Of a DNA stretch of 56,735 bases, positions 25,195 through 32,830 are shown piece by piece; position 1 is the stretch's first letter, and every line of letters begins with the position of its first letter. The DNA comes from JADJPL01 sp964607915 (GTDB lineage Bacteria > Bacteroidota > Bacteroidia > Chitinophagales > Saprospiraceae), in NCBI GenBank assembly GCA_964607915.1, contig CAZSMU010000006.1:1-56735 (forward strand), in the 5' to 3' direction. The notes under the pieces are model-generated. The model searched no databases. It saw only the letters and a program-made list of their open reading frames with translations, and was not told the origin of the DNA. The translations under genes were made by a program, and so were the position numbers.

Positions 25195-25797
25195 ATGACA
25201 CCTGAATTTTTACTTCAATTTAAGGATTGGATCAGCCAGCCCTGGCCTTGGTGGGTTGCCGGACCGATGATTGCTCTGGTCATGTTCGTACTGCTGTTCT
25301 TCGGAAAAGAGTTTGGTATTTCAGCCAACCTTCGCGTGATGTGCGCGGCAGACGGAGCGGAAGACATGACTGATTTTTTCAAATTTGACTGGAAAAGCCA
25401 GGGTTGGAATCTGATGGTTGCCTTGGGGGCGCTTTTCGGTGGATATATCGCCGCGCACTATTTTTCCGGAGAGCAGTCTTATGCCCATATCTCGGAAAAT
25501 ACGTATAAGACCCTCCAGGCATTGCCTTATTTTGCGGAGCGACTACCTTCTCAGGCGGAGGTTCCGCTGGTTCCGGATTTTTATTCCTGGGAGGCATTAT
25601 TTACCTGGCGGGGCCTGCTGATTATCTGCGGCGGTGGTTTTTTAGTAGGTTTTGGTGCCCGCTATGCGGGAGGATGTACCTCGGGACATGCCATCAGCGG
25701 GCTCTCTGCCCTGCAACTCGGGTCTTTGATTGCTGTGATCGGGTTCTTTTTGGGCGGGCTGGCCGTGACGTATCTGGTTGTCCCCCTTATTTTCTAA
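25195..25797 (+). CDS. YeeE/YedE family sulfur transporter, N-terminal-half type
   Basis: A 200-residue membrane protein with about four to five helices of the DUF395/YeeE-YedE family. The conserved substrate-relay cysteines are Cys50 (RVMCAADG) and Cys161 (GGCTSGHAISG). Full-length YeeE takes up thiosulfate through a cysteine relay; split proteins of this size (PmpA/PmpB type) occur in pairs, as here with the following gene. A YeeE-like role in moving thiosulfate or sulfane sulfur is an inference. The sulfide:quinone oxidoreductase nearby supports a sulfur role. Confidence 0.9.
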   Translation: MTPEFLLQFKDWISQPWPWWVAGPMIALVMFVLLFFGKEFGISANLRVMCAADGAEDMTDFFKFDWKSQGWNLMVALGALFGGYIAAHYFSGEQSYAHISENTYKTLQALPYFAERLPSQAEVPLVPDFYSWEALFTWRGLLIICGGGFLVGFGARYAGGCTSGHAISGLSALQLGSLIAVIGFFLGGLAVTYLVVPLIF

Positions 25798-25816
25798 TCC
25801 AAAATCATCAAGAGTT

Positions 25817-26233
25817 ATGATGCGCTTATCCAGATATATCCTGGTCGGTATCGTATTGGGAGTCACTTTGTACAAAGCAGAAGCGGTATCCTGGTTCCGC
25901 ATATACGAAATGTTTCATTTCCAGTCCTTCCACATGTTTGGTATTATATTTTCGGCCATTGCACTGGGGGTACTCATTGTGCAGTGGATTAAACGAACGC
26001 ACATGCGTTCGGTCGAAGGAAAGGAGATCATCATCCCCCCCAAGGATAGAAGTGTTCCCCGTTATCTGATAGGAGGGTTTATTTTTGGCTGTGGCTGGTC
26101 GCTGGCCGGGGTTTGTCCTGGGCCCATGTTCATTTTGATGGGAAGCGGGTACACGGTATTCGTCGTTTTTCTACTTGCAGCGATGACCGGCACTTTTGCT
26201 TATGGAAAGTTGCGATCAAGACTTCCGCACTGA
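25817..26233 (+). CDS. YeeE/YedE family sulfur transporter, second half
   Basis: A 138-residue partner of the preceding gene with about four helices and the conserved GCGWSLAGVCPGP segment (Cys92, Cys100). The ATG at 25817 was chosen: a TTG at 25778 would overlap the upstream gene and add residues before the first helix. The 19-bp spacing and matching family indicate that the two form one transporter. A degenerate palindromic element follows the stop. Confidence 0.9.
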   Translation: MMRLSRYILVGIVLGVTLYKAEAVSWFRIYEMFHFQSFHMFGIIFSAIALGVLIVQWIKRTHMRSVEGKEIIIPPKDRSVPRYLIGGFIFGCGWSLAGVCPGPMFILMGSGYTVFVVFLLAAMTGTFAYGKLRSRLPH

Positions 26234-26242
26234 GGTTTTGAC

Positions 26243-26297
26243 CGAGTCTTGCGGGGAGGGGAAGTATCGAGGGATCAAAAAACTTTTTTTACACAAT
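26243..26297 (+). repeat. Degenerate left half of a palindromic element
   Basis: CGAGTCTTGCGGGGAGGGGA, then a segment resembling AATCATCGCGGGGTCAAAAA, follows the left half of the long form with many changes. It lies 10 bp after the YeeE/YedE stop; no recognisable right half follows. Confidence 0.5.
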
Positions 26298-26390
26298 CCA
26301 GAAGGGGAATGGGTGTGCAAGTGATAAAAATCAGTAAAGATTGTTTTTAAAATATGAATATTTGTTCATAAATACATATATTGTAAAAAA

Positions 26391-26468
26391 TAGACTTGTT
26401 TCGAGGAGTTGTCGAGTGGGGGGCAAGGAGCCTTTTGCTTCTCGATAATTTCCCGTTTTACAAGTCTA
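26391..26468. repeat. Palindromic intergenic element, short form
   Basis: 78 bp, ends TAGACTTGTTTCGAGGAG and CCCGTTTTACAAGTCTA, with an inner TCGAG..TCTCGA pairing. It lies 23 bp before the sulfide:quinone oxidoreductase start, probably in its leader. Confidence 0.8.
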
Positions 26469-26490
26469 CTATCAAAATAATCAAAGTATT

Positions 26491-27792
26491 ATGAGCGCGA
26501 CACACCACCAGATTGCGATTGTTGGAGCAGGTACGGCGGGCATTACCGTAGCAGCACAATTGCTGCGCAAAGACAGTACATTAGACATAGCCATTATAGA
26601 CCCCTCCGATAAGCACTATTATCAGCCTGCCTGGACTTTAGTGGCTGCCGGTACCTTTGACTACGAAGCCACGGTGCGCGATATGGCTCCATTGATTCCA
26701 AAGGGGGCAAAATGGATCAAAGAATATGTAAGCGACGTATTTCCGGACGACAACAAGCTTGTACTGGGCTCCGGGAATGAAATCATATACGAATATTTGG
26801 TGGTTTGCCCGGGGTTGGTCAACGATTTGGGGGCTGTGGAAGGATTAGCGGAAACTATAAATAAAAATGGAGTATGCAGCAACTACACGGATTGCCGCTA
26901 TACCTGGGACGTATTACAAAACTTTAAAGGCGGGACGGCCATTTTCACGCAGCCGGCTACGCCTATTAAGTGTGGTGGTGCACCTCAGAAGATTATGTAC
27001 CTAGCCGATGAGTACTTTCGCCGGCGAGGGGTACGAGACAAGTCGGAAGTGCTGTTTGTGACGCCGGGGTCGGTGATTTTTGGTGTGGATCCATTCAAGG
27101 CGACATTGATGGAGATTGTGGATCGAAAAGATATCAACCTTCGGTTTTTCCATAAAATAGTCAAAATTGATGGGGATAAGAAGGTAGCTACTTTTGAAAT
27201 TTTGCAGTTTCAAGACGATTGGTCCAGGTTGCAATACAATGCCAAGGTGGTGTCTGGTGAACATTGGATTACGGAGCAGGGAGCTACGGGAGCCGAGCTG
27301 GCAAAGCGTGTAGAAATCCCCTTCGATATGCTGCATCTGGCTCCTCCGCAAGCTGCCCCGGAATTTATACGCCGCTCAAAGTTGGTTTATACCGAAGGGC
27401 CGGATAAAGGGTGGGTCGCGGTAGATATCAACTCTCTACAGCACAAAACGTACCCAAACGTTTTCTCCCTGGGCGATGTAGCCGCTCTTCCCACGGCAAA
27501 GACCGGAGCTGCCGTGCGCAAGCAGGCGCCGGTAGTGGTGGAGAACCTGTTTCACCTGATGCGCAACGAGGGGGGGATGAGCAAAGCATACACCGGCTAC
27601 TCTTCCTGTCCGTTGGTAACGGGCTATGGCAAGATGCTGCTCGCGGAATTTGGCTACGAGAACAAGCGTATGAGCGACCCGTTGTTATCCAGGTTTTTCG
27701 ATACCTCTAAGGAATTGTATGCCATGTGGGTATTGAAAAAATATGCCCTTCCCTTCATGTACTGGAACCTCATGCTGAAGGGCAAGGCCTGA
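26491..27792 (+). CDS. sqr: Sulfide:quinone oxidoreductase, type II (SQOR-like)
   Basis: A 433-residue FAD enzyme of the disulfide oxidoreductase family that oxidises sulfide to sulfane sulfur and reduces membrane quinone. The N-terminal dinucleotide fold is GAGTAG (12-17). The redox cysteines are Cys161 in TPIKCGGAPQKIMYLADEYF and Cys373 in SSCPLVTGYGKMLLAEF, both in contexts close to mitochondrial SQOR; the FAD-binding NVFSLGDVAALPTAKTGAA lies at 323-341. The C-terminal amphipathic segment (about 405-430, LYAMWVLKKYALPFMYWN) fits monotopic membrane binding. It shares the quinone pool with the hydrogenase upstream. A palindromic element lies in its leader. Confidence 0.94.
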   Translation: MSATHHQIAIVGAGTAGITVAAQLLRKDSTLDIAIIDPSDKHYYQPAWTLVAAGTFDYEATVRDMAPLIPKGAKWIKEYVSDVFPDDNKLVLGSGNEIIYEYLVVCPGLVNDLGAVEGLAETINKNGVCSNYTDCRYTWDVLQNFKGGTAIFTQPATPIKCGGAPQKIMYLADEYFRRRGVRDKSEVLFVTPGSVIFGVDPFKATLMEIVDRKDINLRFFHKIVKIDGDKKVATFEILQFQDDWSRLQYNAKVVSGEHWITEQGATGAELAKRVEIPFDMLHLAPPQAAPEFIRRSKLVYTEGPDKGWVAVDINSLQHKTYPNVFSLGDVAALPTAKTGAAVRKQAPVVVENLFHLMRNEGGMSKAYTGYSSCPLVTGYGKMLLAEFGYENKRMSDPLLSRFFDTSKELYAMWVLKKYALPFMYWNLMLKGKA

Positions 27793-27805
27793 GGCGGGGA
27801 CTCGT

Positions 27806-28486
27806 CTAATCCGGCATCAGGGGTGCTTTTATCCAGCTATCGTTGTCTGGAGGAGCAGCCTGGAGGTATACAGGAGCGCCGGTATCCGGATCTTGAAAAG
27901 TGATTTTCCAGGCGTGGAGGGCGATTGCATTGGGTGTATGGGGTTCGCCTCCATACAGGACGTCGCCCAGAATAGGGCAGCCGGCAGCAGCAAGTTGGGC
28001 GCGTATTTGATGGAACCTCCCCGTGCGGGGATGTACTTCCCACAGGCAGCCGTTGGAGAGGTGTTGAAGCACCTGATAGGCCAGGACCGCTTCCCGGGAT
28101 AGGGTGGCGGGATGTGCATGAGCTACTGCCTTTTTTTCCAAAAGGTTTTTTTCCAGCCAATGGCGGAGGATTCCCTGCGGCGGTTCCGGGGCAGAGCGGG
28201 TACAGGCGAGATAGGTCTTTTGAACCTTTCCTTCGCTGAATTGGGCATTCAAGTGAGAGAGGCTGCTCTTCTTTTTGGCGATCAGTACGATGCCGCTGGT
28301 AGGTCGGTCGAGTCGGTGTACGATGCCGACGAACGGGCGGGGCGATTGCTGTCCCAGATACTGGAAGGCTTGGTCTTCGAGTGTATCTATTGCCCCGGGC
28401 TGGCGTTCTACGCTAATACCTGCAGGCTTGAGTAAAGCCAGCCAGGACTTTGTTTCTGCAAGGACGATCAGAGATTCTTTACTCAT
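27806..28486 (-). CDS. RluA family pseudouridine synthase
   Basis: A 226-residue RNA-modifying enzyme that turns uridine into pseudouridine. The catalytic motif is HRLDRPTSG with Asp60, followed by KTYLA near 105 and HPRTGRFHQIRAQLA near 165. There is no N-terminal S4 domain, as in RluA/TruC-type members; the target site cannot be told. The ATG at 28486 overlaps the stop of the upstream beta-lactamase-like gene by 4 bp, so the two are coupled. An open frame further upstream is rejected as overlap. Confidence 0.94.
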   Translation of the reverse strand: MSKESLIVLAETKSWLALLKPAGISVERQPGAIDTLEDQAFQYLGQQSPRPFVGIVHRLDRPTSGIVLIAKKKSSLSHLNAQFSEGKVQKTYLACTRSAPEPPQGILRHWLEKNLLEKKAVAHAHPATLSREAVLAYQVLQHLSNGCLWEVHPRTGRFHQIRAQLAAAGCPILGDVLYGGEPHTPNAIALHAWKITFQDPDTGAPVYLQAAPPDNDSWIKAPLMPD

Positions 28487-29388
28487 TGAGGGGTATCGGC
28501 GATAAAATCGTAAATCATTCGGGACACGTTGGCCATGATTTCGGTGGCGAGTTCGTCCGATTCCCATTGTTTGGAGAGGAGAACGAGTACATAGCGGCGT
28601 CCATCCGGCAGGAAAACGATACCGGAATCATGGCGTACCCGGGTAATCCAGCCGGTTTTGTGTGCTACTCTGACATCTGCGGGCAGTTTGGCGGGGATGG
28701 CATCTTTGAATTTCTGGTCGAGCAGGATATCAATCATCGCTTTCCCGGCTTTTTTTCCGGCGGGTTTTCCCTTTGCGATATGTTCAAACAAGAGCATCAG
28801 GTCGTAGGCAGTCGTCGTGTTGTTTTTACCTTGCTGGAACGCTTTGGTATCTTCCACGCCCCGGAGCACTTGCATGTCCATAATGCCCAAAGTGCGCAGC
28901 ATACGCGTGACCTCTCGGGCATCTACGAGTTCGATGACGATATTAGTTGCCAGGTTCGAGCTATAAATAATCATATCATACACGAGATCATAGATAGCCG
29001 CCTTTTTCCCAATTTTTTTGTATAGGGCTTCTTCTGAGTCATCGCCGATATCGAGGCTAAAAGGACTCCCGTCCACAATACTTTTGAACTCGTTTTTTAC
29101 CACGAGGGAATCCTCCATACGGAATTTTCCGGTCTTAGCCTGTCGGTACACTTCGGCCATGACGGGGGTTTTCATCGTACTGGCGGCATGGAAGGATTCT
29201 TTTTCATGAATCAGCAGGGTACGCCCTGGCCGGTCAAGTTCGCGAAGAGCAACGGCAAATGTACCGGGGGATCGGGAGCATTCTTTGCGTATAGCTGCTT
29301 CGAGTTCCTGTATGCCTGAGGTTTGGGCAAAGCCAGGGGAGGTAATCAAAGCCATACATAGAAAGACGACGACGTGGATTCTCTTCAT
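28483..29388 (-). CDS. Class A beta-lactamase-like serine hydrolase
   Basis: A 301-residue exported protein with a signal peptide (1-21, ending GFA). It has the class A motifs Ser70-Thr-Met-Lys73, Ser144-Asn145 (the SDN-loop equivalent, here SSN) and Lys244-Thr-Gly246. The omega-loop ExxLN is not obvious: the region reads GVEDTKAFQQGKNNTTT, with a possible Glu179 but no Asn in the usual place. It therefore belongs to the beta-lactamase/transpeptidase-like fold, but drug hydrolysis should not be assumed. It shares a transcript with the RluA-type gene by a 4-bp overlap. Confidence 0.88.
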   Translation of the reverse strand: MKRIHVVVFLCMALITSPGFAQTSGIQELEAAIRKECSRSPGTFAVALRELDRPGRTLLIHEKESFHAASTMKTPVMAEVYRQAKTGKFRMEDSLVVKNEFKSIVDGSPFSLDIGDDSEEALYKKIGKKAAIYDLVYDMIIYSSNLATNIVIELVDAREVTRMLRTLGIMDMQVLRGVEDTKAFQQGKNNTTTAYDLMLLFEHIAKGKPAGKKAGKAMIDILLDQKFKDAIPAKLPADVRVAHKTGWITRVRHDSGIVFLPDGRRYVLVLLSKQWESDELATEIMANVSRMIYDFIADTPQ

Positions 29389-29554
29389 GGTTTCAGATTA
29401 TCGGGTTTTGATTTTTTAAAAAGATGAAAATCAGGTTTTTGGTTGTAATAAGCCGGGATTTTTGTCTTTTTTTCTGTGGATTGCTGCGCGATATTTTGTC
29501 CCTTGACCAGTTCAGGACTAAAGTACAACTTGCGGGGACTAAATCGCAGGAACT

Positions 29555-30868
29555 ATGAAAGAAGATTTTTTGCATTTTATCTGGCGGTATCAAAAGTTCA
29601 GCTGGCTGGATGCATGTACAAGTAGTGGGGAGTCCTTATCGGTAGTTTATCCCGGCGATCCCAACCCCCATGGTGGGCCGGATTTTTTGAATGCCCGCAT
29701 TCGCATAGGAGAAACGTTATGGGCCGGTAACGTGGAGATACACCTCAATGCATCGGATTGGCAGGCACATCAGCATGATGCAGATGCAGCATACGACAAC
29801 GTGATTTTGCATGTAGTGTGGCAGGATGACAAGCCGATATATCGGAAGAACGGAGAGCGCCTGCTGTGTTTGGAGCTTCAGCGGCGGGCCCTTCCGGGGG
29901 TACGTGCGGCCTATTATCGTTTGCTCAGCGATAAGAGCCACCGGATTCCCTGCCAACCGCAGTTTTTGGAAGTAGGGGTGCCCGTGCGCACGCTATGGGT
30001 AGAACGGGTGGCCATAGAACGCCTGGAGCAGCGGGTAATCCGGTTTCGGCATCTGTTGGAGCGCAACGGGCAGAACTGGGAGGAGACTTTTTTCCAGGTG
30101 CTTGCCCGAAACCTGGGCCAGCCGGCCAATTCCGAGCCCTTTGAGGAGTTGGCCCGTTCTACGCCTATAGGACTTCTTCGTCGCAAGCGCGATAATTTGT
30201 TCCAGTTGGAGGCCCTGTTGTTTGGCCAGTCGGGGCTATTGGAGGGGGAACAAACGGGAGCGTACCCGCAGGAATTGAAGAAAGAATACACTTTTTTGAG
30301 GCGGCAATATCAGTTGGAGCCTATGGAAGGGTCGGTATGGAAGTTCCTGCGCATGCGCCCTGCCAATTTTCCGACCTTGCGCATAGCGCAGCTTGCGCGT
30401 TTTGTACACCAGACGGAACACCCGTTCGACAAGGCTATGTCGGCGGGAAGCATAAAGGAATACGAACACCTGTTCGAGCTGAGCGTATCGCAATATTGGC
30501 GTACACACTATCGCTTTGGGCATCCGGAGTCGCTGCCAAAAGACAAGGCACTGGGCCGCGCAACGGTTCGGCAGCTTCTGATCAACAGCGTTGCCCCCTT
30601 GTTATTCCTCTATGGGGAATTCCGGCAGAACAAGCGCTACCTCGACCAGGCAGTATCTTTGCTTGCCAGCTTGCCGCCTGAAGACAACCGGATGATCCGG
30701 GAGTGGGCCGATACGGGTTTTACGCCAGACAGCGCGCTACAGAGCCAGGGTCTGATTCAGCTTAAAACGGAGTATTGTGATGCCCGTCGGTGCCTGCATT
30801 GTGCGATAGGCCACGCCCTCTTGAAAGAATCGGATTCAGAATCTAATCAGAGGGGGGGCAGCACCTGA
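29555..30868 (+). CDS. DUF2851 family protein
   Basis: A 437-residue protein of a family of unknown function found widely in Bacteroidota. Recognisable features are the N-terminal EDFLHFIWRYQKF, the acidic PGDPNPHGGPDFLNARI near 33-49, LWAGNVEIH near 55, and the C-terminal LKTEYCDARRCLHCAIG with three Cys, which could bind metal or form disulfides. The PDF..A....LWAGNVEIH pattern looks nuclease-like (inference only). No signal peptide is visible. The 3' end overlaps the convergent nucleotidyltransferase by 22 bp. Confidence 0.9.
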   Translation: MKEDFLHFIWRYQKFSWLDACTSSGESLSVVYPGDPNPHGGPDFLNARIRIGETLWAGNVEIHLNASDWQAHQHDADAAYDNVILHVVWQDDKPIYRKNGERLLCLELQRRALPGVRAAYYRLLSDKSHRIPCQPQFLEVGVPVRTLWVERVAIERLEQRVIRFRHLLERNGQNWEETFFQVLARNLGQPANSEPFEELARSTPIGLLRRKRDNLFQLEALLFGQSGLLEGEQTGAYPQELKKEYTFLRRQYQLEPMEGSVWKFLRMRPANFPTLRIAQLARFVHQTEHPFDKAMSAGSIKEYEHLFELSVSQYWRTHYRFGHPESLPKDKALGRATVRQLLINSVAPLLFLYGEFRQNKRYLDQAVSLLASLPPEDNRMIREWADTGFTPDSALQSQGLIQLKTEYCDARRCLHCAIGHALLKESDSESNQRGGST

Positions 30869-31584
30869 TGCAATACAGCTGCTGCCTTTTCTATTTGTTC
30901 CGGTCGTCCGACGTCGAGCCAGATATCGGAATCGTGCGGATAGGCCAGGATTTTTTCCGACGCGGCAGCTTGGAGATAGGTATCTATGATGGAAAACACA
31001 TTGCGGTCAGTGGGGAAGAAAGAAAAAAACGAAGGGTTGAGGACCTGAATCCCACTAAATGACCAGGCTTGCGAAGAAGCATGGGTAGGGCGCGCCCATT
31101 TTTCCTCACCGGTTTGGCTATTCCTCCATCCGCAGAGCTGGCCTGTTTCATCAAAAAGGAGCATGCGGGAGCTGGGGCGACGGCGTACTGCCAGCGTCGC
31201 CATGGCTCCGGTGGTCAAGTGGTTTCGATAAAGCACACCGAGGTCTATATCACTCAGAACATCGGCGTTGAGCAGGATAAAAGGGGCATCGTCGAGAAAC
31301 CAGGCTGCTTTTTTAAGGGCACCACCGGTATCGAGGAGCAAGTTTCGTTCGTCTGAGATTTCAATACGGATACCGAAGTTGTTTTTGCTTTGTAGAAACG
31401 CTACTATTTGCTCGCCGAAGTGGTGGATATTGACGATTATATCCCGACAACCGAAAAAAATCAGCCTCCGGATGGCAATTTCCAATAGGGGGGTATCCCG
31501 GACTTGTACCAGGGCTTTGGGGCGGGTATCTGTAAGGGGGCGCAGGCGGGTGCCCAGACCTGCGGCGAAGACCATAGCTTTCAT
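30847..31584 (-). CDS. Sugar nucleotidyltransferase, MurU/RmlA-like
   Basis: A 245-residue enzyme that would join a sugar-1-phosphate to a nucleotide. The N-terminal signature AAGLGTRLRPLTDTRPKAL (7-25) binds the nucleotide; LLDTGGALKKA (about 83-93) and the metal site NADVLSDID (about 106-114) follow. Length and lack of a C-terminal beta-helix domain resemble MurU (MurNAc-1-phosphate uridylyltransferase), often found with a sugar kinase, but no kinase is adjacent here. Substrate therefore uncertain. Confidence 0.9.
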   Translation of the reverse strand: MKAMVFAAGLGTRLRPLTDTRPKALVQVRDTPLLEIAIRRLIFFGCRDIIVNIHHFGEQIVAFLQSKNNFGIRIEISDERNLLLDTGGALKKAAWFLDDAPFILLNADVLSDIDLGVLYRNHLTTGAMATLAVRRRPSSRMLLFDETGQLCGWRNSQTGEEKWARPTHASSQAWSFSGIQVLNPSFFSFFPTDRNVFSIIDTYLQAAASEKILAYPHDSDIWLDVGRPEQIEKAAAVLHQVLPPL

Positions 31585-31710
31585 AGAGGTGCTGTTTTTG
31601 GTATATGAACAAGTCCAACAGGCTCAAACAAGCGCTTTTTTCATTTGACACTCTCTTTCATTTCGTGCCCACTGGTATTTTTTAGGCGGTTTGTGGTGTG
31701 CGCGCTACCT

Positions 31711-31741
31711 TTTAGCAAAGAAAAAAAATCCTTTACATTTG
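31711..31741 (+). promoter_or_regulatory. Putative Bacteroidota promoter for lpxK
   Basis: TTTA at 31711, 19 bp, then TACATTTG at 31734-31741, an exact TAnnTTTG box with a near-consensus upstream element. It lies 19 bp before the lpxK ATG. Confidence 0.5.
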
Positions 31742-31759
31742 TTGCAGATCAATTCTGTC

Positions 31760-32827
31760 ATGATCCAGTATCGTTTGTTCCAACTACTTTTTGCTCCATT
31801 GTCCCTATTGTACGGGCTGGGGGTGTTTTTGCGCAACGCATCCTATCGGATGGGGTTATTGAAGAGCGTGACCTTCAGTATCCCGGTGATTTCTGTGGGG
31901 AATTTGTCCATGGGGGGCTCTGGTAAAACGCCCCATATTGAGTATTTGATTCGCCTGCTCAGAGAGCATATTCAGGTAGCTACGCTGAGCAGGGGATACA
32001 AGCGGCAGAGCAGCGGGTTCATGCTGGCGGGGCCTGGATCGGACGCTGCTGCAATAGGGGATGAGCCCATGCAGTTCGCCCGCAAGTTTCCGGATATCAC
32101 GGTCGCAGTAGGGGAGAGCCGCGCCCTGGGTATCCCGCAGATCCTGAGTTATCGGCCGCAGGTACAGACCATTTTACTGGATGATGCCTTTCAGCACCTC
32201 GCGGTAAAACCGGGGTTGAACATCATGCTCAGTGCCTATGACCGATTGTTCACGCGCGATTTCTTACTTCCATCGGGGCGGCTTCGGGAATGGCGCAGTG
32301 CGTACCAGCGCGCGGACATCGTGATCGTCAGCAAGTGCCCGCCGACGCTTGCGCAAAAGGAAAAGGACGAACTGATGCGCGAAATCAAGCCTTTTCCAGG
32401 GCAGCGGGTTTTTTTCTCGACGTATCGGTACGGTACGCCTTATTATCTGTTCAATCCATTGTATCAGGCGCCCTTGCAGGAGGATATGGACCTGGTATTG
32501 TTGAGTGGGATTGCCAATCCGGAATATTTAATGGCCTGGCTTCAGGAGCGGGTGGGGGCGATCATCCGGATAGAGTATCCCGACCATCACTATTTTGACG
32601 CCGGGGAGATATACGATTTGCAGTATAAATTCCGCGATTTTCAGTCCAGGAAAAAGATTATCCTGACCACTGAAAAAGACGCTATGCGCCTGCACCTGCA
32701 CCGGGAATTGATTATAAAGCTCGAACTTCCCATCTATGTGCTTCCCATAGAGGTAGATTTTTTATTTGGGGAGGGGGTAGTATTTGATGAGGCGATAAAA
32801 ACATTTCTTTTAGAGTTTAAAGTTTAG
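31760..32827 (+). CDS. lpxK: Tetraacyldisaccharide 4'-kinase
   Basis: The 355-residue inner-membrane kinase phosphorylates the 4' position of the lipid A disaccharide, showing that this organism makes lipid A. The membrane-anchoring N-terminal helix (about 8-25) is followed by the P-loop VGNLSMGGSGKTP (46-58). LSRGYKR, GDEP and LLDDAFQH motifs follow in order. The ATG at 31760 is chosen since it gives the family N-terminus and lies just after a promoter-like sequence; the open frame begins earlier at 31691 without homology-like sequence. Confidence 0.95.
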   Translation: MIQYRLFQLLFAPLSLLYGLGVFLRNASYRMGLLKSVTFSIPVISVGNLSMGGSGKTPHIEYLIRLLREHIQVATLSRGYKRQSSGFMLAGPGSDAAAIGDEPMQFARKFPDITVAVGESRALGIPQILSYRPQVQTILLDDAFQHLAVKPGLNIMLSAYDRLFTRDFLLPSGRLREWRSAYQRADIVIVSKCPPTLAQKEKDELMREIKPFPGQRVFFSTYRYGTPYYLFNPLYQAPLQEDMDLVLLSGIANPEYLMAWLQERVGAIIRIEYPDHHYFDAGEIYDLQYKFRDFQSRKKIILTTEKDAMRLHLHRELIIKLELPIYVLPIEVDFLFGEGVVFDEAIKTFLLEFKV

Positions 32828-32830
32828 GCA

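Noticed and set aside
31604..31617. Further element end (AACAAGTCCA) upstream of the nucleotidyltransferase
   Set aside because: Only about 10-12 bases match one end and no second arm was found; chance or a very decayed fragment.
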